Source: Archangiaceae bacterium (GTDB taxonomy: Bacteria; Myxococcota; Myxococcia; Myxococcales; Myxococcaceae). Taken from it: a DNA stretch of 51,388 bases. The notes beneath the pieces are model-generated. The model saw only the letters and a list, made by a program, of their open reading frames with translations, searched no databases and was not told the origin of the DNA. The DNA lies in NCBI GenBank assembly GCA_016879935.1, contig JAACJQ010000334.1:1-51388 (forward strand), written 5' to 3'. Below are positions 37,538-44,615 of the stretch, piece by piece. Within the stretch, counting starts at the first letter, position 1. Every line of letters starts with the position of its first letter. Made by a program: the position numbers and the translations under genes.

Positions 37538-38311
37538 TCAGCGCAGCGCCGTCACCAACTTCGGCAGCAGCACCTCGGCGCCGCCATGCAGTTCGGTCAC
37601 GTTGGGAAACGGAGCGGGCTCGAGGTTCACGTTCACCACGCGCGCGCCCGACACCTGCGCAGAACGAATCGCCGAGCTCGTGATGCCGACCGAGAACGAG
37701 GTGCCCACGAAGACGATGACCTCGGCGTCGTCGAGCGCGCGCCGCGCCCGGTGCGCCTGATACTGCGCGTGCCCGTCGTAGTACTCGTCGAAGAGCAGCA
37801 CGAGCGGCCGCATGGGCGCTCCGCAGTGACGGCACAGCGGAATCACGCCCGCGTCGAGCTTCGAGAGATCGACGGACGGCTCCGGGTGGTCGATGCCTTC
37901 GCAGCCCGAGTCCGACGCGCAGATGAAGCGGTCGTGCCTTCCATGAATCTCGATGAGCTTCGCTTCGGGGTGGCCCGCGGAGCGATGCAGGCCGTCGATG
38001 TTCTGCGTGATGACGAGGTCGTTGGGCCCGCGCGCGACGAGCATCACCAACGCCTCGTGCCCTGCGTTCGGGCGAAGGTCGGTCTTCAGCAGCTCGCCGT
38101 GCGCGCCGAGCCAGAACGTCTTCCACCACGCCGCCGGGTCCACGAGGAACTTCGAGCGCGTGCCCCACTCGAGCACGTACTCGCCCCACACCGCGTTGGT
38201 GCCGCTGCGATACGCCCGAATGCCGCTCGGCACCGAGAGCCCCGCGCCGCACAGGTACAACACGCGCCGCGCCTGCTTCAGCCAGCCGGCCACCTGGTTC
38301 AGGTCGTCCAT
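37538..38311 (-). CDS. Sir2-family NAD-dependent protein deacylase (sirtuin)
   Basis: The 257-residue protein contains the sirtuin set: LYLCGAGLSVPSGIRAYR near residue 20, TQNIDGLH, HGRHDRFICAS (catalytic His region), VGTSFSVG, and VVNVNLEPAP. The zinc cysteines are uneven, with CASDSGC (CX5C) and CRHC (CX2C). It should deacylate lysines, or act as another NAD-consuming enzyme, in the cytoplasm. It lies 22 bases upstream of the beta-helix gene on the same strand, so it heads a possible three-gene unit (sirtuin, beta-helix, MBL). The functional link is unclear. Confidence 0.93.
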   Translation of the reverse strand: MDDLNQVAGWLKQARRVLYLCGAGLSVPSGIRAYRSGTNAVWGEYVLEWGTRSKFLVDPAAWWKTFWLGAHGELLKTDLRPNAGHEALVMLVARGPNDLVITQNIDGLHRSAGHPEAKLIEIHGRHDRFICASDSGCEGIDHPEPSVDLSKLDAGVIPLCRHCGAPMRPLVLLFDEYYDGHAQYQAHRARRALDDAEVIVFVGTSFSVGITSSAIRSAQVSGARVVNVNLEPAPFPNVTELHGGAEVLLPKLVTALR

Positions 38312-38382
38312 CGCTCCATGATGCCTCGCGCGCTTTGCATTCCTTCACGGAAGAATGGCCAGACCGGCGGTACACAGCCGCC

Positions 38383-39048
38383 ATGCGAGTTCTCATCCTC
38401 GGTGCGACGGGAATGATTGGGCAGGGCGTGTTGCGGGAGTGCCTCGCCGACCCCGACGTCACCAGCGTGGTCGTCGCAGGGCGCACACCCATCGGCCAGA
38501 CGCACGCGAAGCTCACCGAGCTGCTCAGCACGGACCTCACGAACTGGACCAGCCACGAAGCGCAGCTCGCCGGCATCGACGCCTGCTTCTACTGCCTGGG
38601 CGTCTCGTCGAGCGGCATGAGCGAGGCCGACTACACCCGCATCACCTACGACTACACGATGGCCCTCGCGACGAGCCTCCACCGGGCCTCACCGTCGGCC
38701 ACCTTCTGTTTCATTTCGGGAGCCAGCACCGACGCGACCGAGAAGGGCTCCGTCATGTGGGCGCGCGTGAAGGGCCGCGCAGAGAACGCGCTGGGGCGCA
38801 TCGGTTTCCGGCAGCTGTTCCTGTTCCGGCCCGGCTACATCCAACCGATGGACGGCATCGTGTCGAAGACGACCTCGTACCGCGTGATGTACGCCGTGAT
38901 GAGCCCGCTCTACCCGGTGCTCAAGCGCCTCGCGCCGAAGATGGTGACGTCGACGCGGCAGCTCGGTCGCGCCATGCTCGCCGTCACGAAGCGCGGCTTC
39001 CCAAAGCAGGTGCTCGAGAGCACCGACATCAACCTCGCGGCGCAGTGA
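38383..39048 (+). CDS. NAD(P)-binding Rossmann / epimerase-like protein
   Basis: The 221-residue product begins with a Rossmann motif (MRVLILGATGMIGQGVLREC), typical of NAD(P)-binding oxidoreductases and of the HTATIP2/NmrA-like atypical short-chain family. Later segments, with CFYCLGVSSSGMSEADYTRI and FRPGYIQPMDG, fit small NAD-dependent regulators. An active-site YxxxK is not evident. It diverges from the sirtuin gene across 71 bases. The specific reaction is unknown. An earlier in-frame start at 38335 was rejected in favour of the ATG that begins the Rossmann strand. Confidence 0.82.
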   Translation: MRVLILGATGMIGQGVLRECLADPDVTSVVVAGRTPIGQTHAKLTELLSTDLTNWTSHEAQLAGIDACFYCLGVSSSGMSEADYTRITYDYTMALATSLHRASPSATFCFISGASTDATEKGSVMWARVKGRAENALGRIGFRQLFLFRPGYIQPMDGIVSKTTSYRVMYAVMSPLYPVLKRLAPKMVTSTRQLGRAMLAVTKRGFPKQVLESTDINLAAQ

Positions 39049-39128
39049 GTCACGAAAGCGGTGCAGCGCAACCGCGCTCGTCGCAAGCCTTGCAGCCCGA
39101 CCTTTCCCCAAGTCGTTGATCAGCGAGT

Positions 39129-39144
39129 TGGCCCCGCGCTTGCT
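39129..39144 (+). promoter_or_regulatory. Sigma-54 promoter candidate for the pseudo-receiver gene
   Basis: TGGCCC, five bases, TTGCT matches the sigma-54 consensus with correct spacing. The ATG of the pseudo-receiver gene is 31 bases downstream of the -12 element. A GCAAGCCTTGC hyphenated palindrome and a GTCACGAAAG box lie upstream. Confidence 0.55.
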
Positions 39145-39174
39145 CTGCGTCAGCCGCCTGCGCCTGGGGGATAC

Positions 39175-39579
39175 ATGAAGCCTGACGTTCTGGTGGTCGA
39201 GTCAGACATCTCAGCTTTCGCCATCGCCGACCGGCGGCTGCGCGACCGGTTTCATCTGGTGTGGGCGCCCTCGTATGAAGCAGCCCACACGGCCATGAGC
39301 CGCCTCGCGTTCGATGCAGTGTTGACCCGCGCTGACGACGACCCGAGCTTCGCCTTCATCTCGCGCGCGTCGTCCGAGCACCCCGCCATCCCCGTGATCG
39401 CGATCGCGCAATGGGAGGTACAGGGTGACCGCGCGGCGGCCAGCGGCGCGACCGACTGGGTTTCAGCGCCAGTGAACTTCCATCGCCTCGCGGCCGTGCT
39501 CGACTTCGTCGTCGTCAACGCACAGCGCCAGAGCCCGAAGCTCGAGACGCACGGTCACTTCATGGTGGCGCCGGCCTGA
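39175..39579 (+). CDS. Receiver-like protein lacking the phosphorylation site (pseudo-receiver)
   Basis: The 134-residue product has the beta-alpha pattern of a CheY-like domain: VLVVESD, then FDAVLTRADDD, then IPVIAIAQWEV, then SGATDWVSAPVNFHRLAAVL. The phospho-Asp that ends beta-3 is Arg or Thr here (DAVLTR), and the conserved Lys after beta-5 is Ala (SAPV). It cannot be phosphorylated in the usual way and may act by protein binding. It has no output domain. A sigma-54-like promoter precedes it. The next gene is convergent, with only four bases between stops. Confidence 0.8.
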   Translation: MKPDVLVVESDISAFAIADRRLRDRFHLVWAPSYEAAHTAMSRLAFDAVLTRADDDPSFAFISRASSEHPAIPVIAIAQWEVQGDRAAASGATDWVSAPVNFHRLAAVLDFVVVNAQRQSPKLETHGHFMVAPA

Positions 39580-39583
39580 GCCG

Positions 39584-40327
39584 TCACCAGACGTACGGAA
39601 TCAGCGCGCGCCGGTTCTGCGGGTAGTCGGGGAACGTCTGTCGATACCAACGCCAGTGAGCGCGGGCGCGAGGCACCAGGTTGGCGGCGGTGTACGCGGC
39701 GAAGGCGAGCCCGGCGAGCGACCACGCGGCGAGCGAGAACCCGAGCCACTCGAGCAGTTCGCCGAAGTAGTTCGGGCACGCGATGAGCTCGTACAAGCCG
39801 CCGCGCGGAATCGAATAGCCCTGGTCCTTCGGCCCTCGCAGCGCACGCAGCACGGCGTCTGACCAGACGTTGATGCCGAACCCGATGAGGAAGATGACGG
39901 CGCCGACGATGAAGCGCGGCTCCAGCAGCCAGCTCGCGGGGTAACGGTTCTCGACCGCCAGCCAGCGCCCGTTCAGGTACGCGTTGAAGAGGTTGAAGCC
40001 GATGGCCATCGCCGCGATGACGACTGGCATCGTCTTGCCGTCGGCGCGCATGCGAAACGGGAAGATGAAGGTGCGGTTGCAGTAGTGCAGCAGCCACAGG
40101 CCCAGCAGCGCGATGGCTCCGGGTTGGAGCGGCGCTTCGCCCGTGAGGTGAAACCCGAGCAGCGCGAAGACGGCGGGGCTCTCCATGAGCACCCAGCCCA
40201 GCCGCGCGGGAATCATCGGGCCCCAGCCCGCGCGCGTGTACCGGCCGTACGGCGCGGCGATGAACGAGACCGCGATGACGGTCGCTGCGCCGAGCCCGAA
40301 CATCCACCACACCAGGGAGTCGCTCAT
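39584..40327 (-). CDS. Steroid 5-alpha-reductase C-terminal family membrane protein
   Basis: The 247-residue polytopic protein matches the 3-oxo-5-alpha-steroid 4-dehydrogenase family: YCNRTFIFPFRMR near residue 95, NVWSDAVLRALRG, YSIPRGGLYELIACPNYFGE and the ending RRALIPYVW. Members reduce the double bond of steroids or polyprenoid intermediates using NADPH at the membrane. Six or so transmembrane helices are apparent. The start at 40327 was chosen because longer versions add a Ser-rich leader. Some relatives are isoprenylcysteine methyltransferase-like, so substrate assignment stays open. Confidence 0.88.
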   Translation of the reverse strand: MSDSLVWWMFGLGAATVIAVSFIAAPYGRYTRAGWGPMIPARLGWVLMESPAVFALLGFHLTGEAPLQPGAIALLGLWLLHYCNRTFIFPFRMRADGKTMPVVIAAMAIGFNLFNAYLNGRWLAVENRYPASWLLEPRFIVGAVIFLIGFGINVWSDAVLRALRGPKDQGYSIPRGGLYELIACPNYFGELLEWLGFSLAAWSLAGLAFAAYTAANLVPRARAHWRWYRQTFPDYPQNRRALIPYVW

Positions 40328-40407
40328 GGTCGGTGCGGAACTACGCGAAGAACGGGTTGAGGTCATTCATCTGCTTCGCGCCTTCGTTCTCGGCTAACGA
40401 CGCACGC

Positions 40408-41133
40408 ATGGAGTCCTCCGTTCTGCAGCGCATCGTCGTGGTGCTCGTTCGACCCGAGGGCCCGCTCAACGTTGGCAGCGTGGCACGGCTGTGCGGCAAC
40501 TTCGGCTGCGCGCTTCGACTCGTGCAGCCCATCGCCGACCGCGACTCGTCCGAGGCGATGAAGATGGCGCACCCGCAGCAGACGTTCCTCGCGCAGGCGC
40601 CGGTGTTCTCGAGCGTGCGTGACGCGCTCACCGACGTCTCACTCGCCATCGCCACCTCGTCGAAGCTGCTCGACGCCGTCGAGACGCCGGTGCTGTCGGC
40701 CGCGCGCGCGAAGCTGATGCTGCCCGCTCCAGCGGAGCGTGTGGCGCTCGTCTTCGGCAACGAACGCACCGGGCTCTCGGTCGACGAGGCGGAAGCATGT
40801 CAGCGCGTGGTGCGACTGCCGACGCCTGGCTCCGTCGACAGCTTGAACCTGAGCCACGCAGTCGCAGTGACGTTGACGCTCTTCGCTGCGGCGCTGGAGG
40901 GTGAGCCCGAGTTCCGTGCGTCGCAGACCTCACGCGCCGAACTGCGCGAGTTCATCACCCGGCAGCTCGACGCACGTGGCTTCTTCAAGGGCGGAGACAA
41001 AGCGCGCGCATCGTTCCGCCCTCGCCTCGAAGAGCTCACCGACAAGATGGACCTGAGCGAACGTGACGTGGCGTTGCTCACCGACGTGCTGCGCGTGCTC
41101 TCGGCTCAGTCGCTGTTGGACCAGAGCAGGTAG
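40408..41133 (+). CDS. trmJ: TrmJ-like SpoU/TrmH-family RNA 2'-O-methyltransferase
   Basis: The 241-residue protein shows the SPOUT motifs: RPEGPLNVGSVARLCGNFGC, LVFGNERTGLSVDE and SLNLSHAVAVTLTL, the last forming the knotted SAM site. TrmJ methylates the ribose at position 32 of tRNA in other bacteria. About 80 residues form a C-terminal extension after the knot, as in TrmJ. The gene ends 28 bases inside the convergent hypothetical gene at 41106. Confidence 0.88.
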   Translation: MESSVLQRIVVVLVRPEGPLNVGSVARLCGNFGCALRLVQPIADRDSSEAMKMAHPQQTFLAQAPVFSSVRDALTDVSLAIATSSKLLDAVETPVLSAARAKLMLPAPAERVALVFGNERTGLSVDEAEACQRVVRLPTPGSVDSLNLSHAVAVTLTLFAAALEGEPEFRASQTSRAELREFITRQLDARGFFKGGDKARASFRPRLEELTDKMDLSERDVALLTDVLRVLSAQSLLDQSR

Positions 41134-41678
41134 AGGCCGAGCGGCTGGCGCGAGATGGCAGCGGCCGCAACCAACTGGTCGAGCAATTCGTCGTCCATGA
41201 GGCCGGGTCCGTCGGGGCTCCAGGTGAACCACTCCGAGAGCACCTTCGGGTCGACGGGCACCGACTCGGCGAACGCCTCCCACGCGCGGGTGAAGGGCGG
41301 AATCGGCAGATAGCCCATGAAGACGTCGCTCACGGCCTTCGCTGGTAGCTCTTCACCAAACGTGTAGCCAAACGCCTGGAAGCGACGATCAACGGGGTAC
41401 TCCGGTGGAGCGGGTTGCTCCGAAATGCTGCCGATGCCGCCGAGCAGGCGCTTCACGTCTCTGTGAGCGGGCGCGTCTTCGACTCGAAAAATGACGCCCG
41501 TGACCTGTTCGTGAGCGCACGAGTAGCCGGCGTATTGGTGCTCGACGGTGATCAGCCGCGAGGTGGCCTCGACGTGATCCATCTCGTGCGACTTCGACCG
41601 AATGCGCCCACGAACGCCGATCATCAGAAACGCCAGCCCGAGCCGCTCGTCCCAGCTGTCGAGAATGATCCGCTCCAT
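41106..41678 (-). CDS. Conserved hypothetical protein
   Basis: The 190-residue product has no motif I can name. A GTG two codons upstream could also be the start. Its composition is soluble and acidic, with Trp/Tyr-rich segments (SEWFTWSPDGPGLMDDELLDQL) and three His in HRDVKR / MDHVEA / CAHEQV. No signal or membrane segment is visible. The 3' end overlaps the convergent methyltransferase gene by 28 bases. The intergenic region upstream contains a divergent sigma-54 promoter for the small lipoprotein. Confidence 0.6.
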   Translation of the reverse strand: MERIILDSWDERLGLAFLMIGVRGRIRSKSHEMDHVEATSRLITVEHQYAGYSCAHEQVTGVIFRVEDAPAHRDVKRLLGGIGSISEQPAPPEYPVDRRFQAFGYTFGEELPAKAVSDVFMGYLPIPPFTRAWEAFAESVPVDPKVLSEWFTWSPDGPGLMDDELLDQLVAAAAISRQPLGLYLLWSNSD

Positions 41679-41713
41679 GAGCACGCGTGACGGAGCCGAC
41701 CTCTGTCTCTGAC

Positions 41714-41740
41714 CATTCGTGTCAGGGCATTCGTGTCAGG
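41714..41740 (+). promoter_or_regulatory. 13-bp direct repeat, putative enhancer site
   Basis: CATTCGTGTCAGG occurs twice, separated by one base (14-bp period), at 41714-41726 and 41728-41740. The pair lies 38-65 bases upstream of a TGGCAC-N5-TTGCT promoter, where enhancer-binding protein sites are expected. The core TTCGTG is shared with the inverted repeat upstream of the chemoreceptor promoter. Confidence 0.5.
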
Positions 41741-41778
41741 CCTGCACGTAAGGCGTCGCGCTTCTTCACGTGCGTGGC

Positions 41779-41794
41779 TGGCACCTCGATTGCT
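41779..41794 (+). promoter_or_regulatory. Sigma-54 promoter of the small lipoprotein gene
   Basis: TGGCAC, CTCGA, TTGCT is an exact consensus -24/-12 pair. The predicted transcription start (about 41804) is only five or six bases before the ATG at 41810, so the messenger would be almost leaderless. Confidence 0.65.
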
Positions 41795-41809
41795 CACGAC
41801 TGCGGCGCC

Positions 41810-42097
41810 ATGAGCAGAGCAATCACCATCCTTCTTCTTCTCGCCTTCGCAGCCTGCGGTCAGGGAGCCAGCTTCGTCGTGGGTCAAGCCTGGTGTCTGA
41901 GCGACGGCATGTGCAGCGGCGGGCAAGTCTGCGTGCACGAGCACGCCCACGACGGCGACTGGGACGCGTGCTTCCTTCCCTGTGACACCGGCGGCCGCTG
42001 CCCCTCGGGAACGACGCGCTCCGTCTGCCCCGACTCACCGAGCGGCGACGCCTGCACCCGCGACGACGGGCGAACGAAGGCCTGCTTCTGCCGCTGA
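41810..42097 (+). CDS. Small cysteine-rich lipoprotein
   Basis: The 95-residue product starts at an ATG that gives a lipoprotein signal (LLLLAFAAC). The mature part has nine cysteines in a short chain (WCLSDGMCSGGQVC, CFLPCDTGGRC), probably disulfide-bonded. No family is recognised. The gene is preceded by a consensus sigma-54 promoter and 13-bp direct repeats. Expression may be controlled by an enhancer-binding protein of the type encoded at 26546. Confidence 0.75.
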   Translation: MSRAITILLLLAFAACGQGASFVVGQAWCLSDGMCSGGQVCVHEHAHDGDWDACFLPCDTGGRCPSGTTRSVCPDSPSGDACTRDDGRTKACFCR

Positions 42098-42118
42098 AGC
42101 CGGCGCTGCGTTTGGTAC

Positions 42119-42967
42119 ATGCGCTCCATGAACCTCTCGTGGGACGACCTGCGCTACCTCGAGGCGCTCGAGCGCACCGGCAAACCGGGCCACGCCGCGC
42201 GTGAGCTGGGCATCTCGTTGTCGACGTTCTACCGCCGCGTGTCCGAGCTCGAGCAGCTGGTCGGCCGGCTGTGTCTCAAGCGCAGCGCGTCGGGCGCCTC
42301 GCTCACCGAGTTCGGCCACTCGCTTGCCATCATCGGCCGCCGCACGCGCACGGGCCTCACCGAGGTGTTCGCCGAGCTGCGCGCGAACGAGACCGCCGTC
42401 GAAGGTGAAGTGAGCCTCACCACCGTCGTCGCGTTGCTGCCGCTGCTCGAAGCGCCGCTGGCCCGCCTGACGCAGGAACACCCGATGCTGAACGTGAAGC
42501 TGCACCTGGGCGATGACGGGCCCTCGGTGCGGCTGCGCGAGGTCGACGTGGCGCTCGGCGTGATGAAGCGGCCGCCGCAGGGCTGCTGGGGCCGCAAGCT
42601 GGTGCAGCTGCCCGTCGGTGTGTTCGCCACGACAGAGGCCGCCGCCCGCAAGCCGCGCCGCTGGGTGGTGCGCTCGCTGGCCGAGGTGACGTCGCCCGAG
42701 TCTGCGTGGGAGCGCCAGCACGCCACCGACTTCGCAGTGCGCGCTCCGTTTCACGCGCTCGTGCCGCTGTGCGCCGCCGGGGTGGGCCTGGGCTTGATGC
42801 CGCGGCTCCTCGCGAGTCAGCACCCGCAGCTCGTCGAGGTGAAGGAGTTCGCGCCGCTCGTGACCTCGCTCGAACGCACGGTGTGGCTGCTCACCCACCC
42901 CGACCTTCGCCGCACGCCACGCGTGGTTGCGTTGATGGGCGCGCTGGCGACCGCCTTCGAGACCTGA
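42119..42967 (+). CDS. LysR-family transcriptional regulator
   Basis: The 282-residue protein has an N-terminal winged HTH (about 5-65; WDDLRYLEALERTGKPGHAARELGISLSTFYRRVSELE in the LysR manner). A substrate-binding-like domain follows at about 90-280. An ATG at 42128, three codons in, is an alternative start. LysR proteins usually control divergent or downstream genes. The neighbour ahead is a small lipoprotein gene and the one after is the b561-SHP gene. The two-component pair is a better candidate regulator for the redox operon. No effector can be predicted. Confidence 0.9.
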   Translation: MRSMNLSWDDLRYLEALERTGKPGHAARELGISLSTFYRRVSELEQLVGRLCLKRSASGASLTEFGHSLAIIGRRTRTGLTEVFAELRANETAVEGEVSLTTVVALLPLLEAPLARLTQEHPMLNVKLHLGDDGPSVRLREVDVALGVMKRPPQGCWGRKLVQLPVGVFATTEAAARKPRRWVVRSLAEVTSPESAWERQHATDFAVRAPFHALVPLCAAGVGLGLMPRLLASQHPQLVEVKEFAPLVTSLERTVWLLTHPDLRRTPRVVALMGALATAFET

Positions 42968-42983
42968 TCCACCTCACGCCGGG

Positions 42984-43019
42984 CCGTTCATCTTCCGTTC
43001 ATCCGACGCTCCGTAGGGT
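42984..43019 (+). promoter_or_regulatory. OmpR-type direct repeat and -10 candidate for the redox operon
   Basis: CCGTTCATC occurs twice with an exact 11-base period (42984-42992 and 42995-43003), as expected for two response-regulator subunits on one DNA face. A TANNNT -10-like hexamer (TAGGGT, 43014-43019) lies 11 bases beyond the second repeat. The operon encodes its own OmpR-type regulator, so autoregulation is likely. Confidence 0.5.
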
Positions 43020-43023
43020 TCCT

Positions 43024-43054
43024 CTCGTGCCTGCCGCTCTCTCACCGGCACGAG
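43024..43054 (+). promoter_or_regulatory. Hairpin overlapping the ribosome site of the b561-SHP gene
   Basis: CTCGTGCC and GGCACGAG form perfect 8-bp arms around a 15-base loop. The 3' arm overlaps the first bases of the GAGGAG site that lies six bases before the ATG at 43064. In the RNA this could cover part of the site, giving translational control, or it may be an operator in DNA. Confidence 0.4.
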
Positions 43055-43063
43055 GAGAACTCG

Positions 43064-44083
43064 ATGAAGCGCGTCAAAGTCTGGGACCCCGCCGTTCGAC
43101 TCTCACACCTCGCGATGGGCGTGTTGGTGCTCGCCGCGTTCCTCACGTCGGAGGAGGACGACACGTTGCCGCTGCACATGCGCCTCGGGCTCGGCCTGCT
43201 CGGCGTGGTGCTCTTCCGCGTCGTCTGGGGCTTCGTCGGCTCGACGCACGCGCGCTTCAGTGACTTCGTGAAGGGCCCAAAGGCGGTGCTGACGGCGGTG
43301 CGCAGCATGGTGCGCGGAAAGCCGGAGCACACGCTCGGTCACAACCCCGTCGGCGCGCTGATGGTGGTGACGCTGCTGGTGCTGCTCGCGTTCGTGACGA
43401 TGACGGGCATCGTGATGGGCCTCGGCCCCGACTGGAGCGGCCCGCTCGCGCTGTCGAAGTCGACCCTGCACCTCGTGAAGGAAGTGCACGAAGGCGCGGC
43501 CGAGGCGTTGCCGGTGCTCATCGTGCTGCACGTGCTCGGCGTCATCCTCTCGTCGGTGCTCGAGAAGCAGAACCTCATCGGCGGCATGGTGACGGGCTTC
43601 AAGCGGGCCGACGACGCGCACGTCGAGCCTGGCGCTCCTTCGGCGTTGCGGCTCACGGCCGGGTTTCTCATGGCGGTGGTGCTCGCAGCGGCGGTGGTGC
43701 TCGGGCTGTGGCGCGTGCTCCCGAGCGGCGTGGCCGACGCGGCGCCGGCGTTGTTGTCGACCTACGAGCAGCAGGCGCGCGCGGAGTCACCGTCGTTCGA
43801 GCGCTTCGACGTCGCGCGAGGCAAGGCGCTCTACTTCACCGAGCACCCGACGAAGAACGGCGCCACCTCGTGCGCCACGTGCCACTCGCCCGATGCGCGC
43901 CAGGAAGGCCGTTCTCCCGTCGGAAAACGCATCGACCCGCTCGCGCCCTCGGCCAACCCCGACCGCTTCACCGACGCCGCGAAGGCGATGAAGTGGTTCG
44001 ACCGCAACTGCACGCAGGTGCTCGGCCGGCCCTGCACCGCCGTCGAGCGCGGCGACTTCCTCACGTACCTCTCATCACTCTGA
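43064..44083 (+). CDS. Cytochrome b561-type membrane protein fused to a SHP-like (DUF1924) cytochrome c domain
   Basis: The 339-residue product has four membrane helices and His residues of the cytochrome b561 family in the first 190 residues (VWDPAVRLSHLAMG, LVKEVHEGAAE, LIVLHVLGVI). Another helix lies at about 206-228. The periplasmic domain (about 255-339) has one heme site, CATCH. Around it lie RFTDAAKAMKWFDRNCTQV and GRPCTAVERGDFL, the pattern of sphaeroides heme protein (SHP/DUF1924), whose heme ligation is His/Asn in characterised members. In other bacteria SHP and b561 are separate proteins in one operon with a diheme cytochrome; here they are fused. Confidence 0.9.
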   Translation: MKRVKVWDPAVRLSHLAMGVLVLAAFLTSEEDDTLPLHMRLGLGLLGVVLFRVVWGFVGSTHARFSDFVKGPKAVLTAVRSMVRGKPEHTLGHNPVGALMVVTLLVLLAFVTMTGIVMGLGPDWSGPLALSKSTLHLVKEVHEGAAEALPVLIVLHVLGVILSSVLEKQNLIGGMVTGFKRADDAHVEPGAPSALRLTAGFLMAVVLAAAVVLGLWRVLPSGVADAAPALLSTYEQQARAESPSFERFDVARGKALYFTEHPTKNGATSCATCHSPDARQEGRSPVGKRIDPLAPSANPDRFTDAAKAMKWFDRNCTQVLGRPCTAVERGDFLTYLSSL

Positions 44084-44096
44084 CTGGAGCCATCTC

Positions 44097-44615
44097 ATGA
44101 ACCGGAACCTCGCGTTGCTGTTCACTGCTGCCTTGCTGCTCGGCGCCGTCGTCGCGAACGCCGACGATGATGATGACGACGAACACGAACGTCCGCGTGC
44201 TGGAAAGCGGGCTGCGGTCGCCCGCACGACGCCGGAGTGGAAGGCGTACGATGCCGAGTGCGGCAGCTGTCACCTCGCGTTTCCACCGAACCTGCTCCCG
44301 GCCGCGTCGTGGAGGTTGCTGATGGGCGGGTTGAGCGACCACTTCGGCCAGAACGCGACGGTCGACGCGGCGACGAAGCAGACACTCGAAGCGTGGCTCG
44401 TGAAGAACTCAGGAGGTCCGCTGCCGAACCCCACGCTGCGCATCACGAAGACGGCCTGGTGGGTGCGGGAGCACGACGAAATCGCTCCCTCGGTCTACGC
44501 CCGCAAATCCATCACCAGCGCCGCGAACTGTGGCGCCTGCCATACGCGCGCGAATGAGGGTGCATTCGGCGAGCACGAGGTGAGAATTCCCCGCGATGCG
44601 CCTGCTCCTCGCTGA
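44097..44615 (+). CDS. Diheme cytochrome c (DHC family)
   Basis: The 172-residue product has a signal peptide (about 1-22), an Asp-rich linker and two heme-binding sites, CGSCH and CGACH, about 78 residues from each other. The LAFPPNLLPAASWRLLMGGLSDHFG stretch after the first site is the DHC family hallmark. In known systems DHC passes electrons to the SHP protein from the b-type cytochrome. It lies 13 bases after the fusion gene. The 3' end overlaps the response regulator gene by 20 bases. Confidence 0.92.
   Translation: MNRNLALLFTAALLLGAVVANADDDDDDEHERPRAGKRAAVARTTPEWKAYDAECGSCHLAFPPNLLPAASWRLLMGGLSDHFGQNATVDAATKQTLEAWLVKNSGGPLPNPTLRITKTAWWVREHDEIAPSVYARKSITSAANCGACHTRANEGAFGEHEVRIPRDAPAPR

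Noticed and set aside
18848-39138. Similar GTCGYTGATCAGCGAGT sequences near 18848 and 39110.
   Set aside because: Only about 24 of 29 bases agree, one copy is within the PIN gene, and the context differs; chance similarity is likely.
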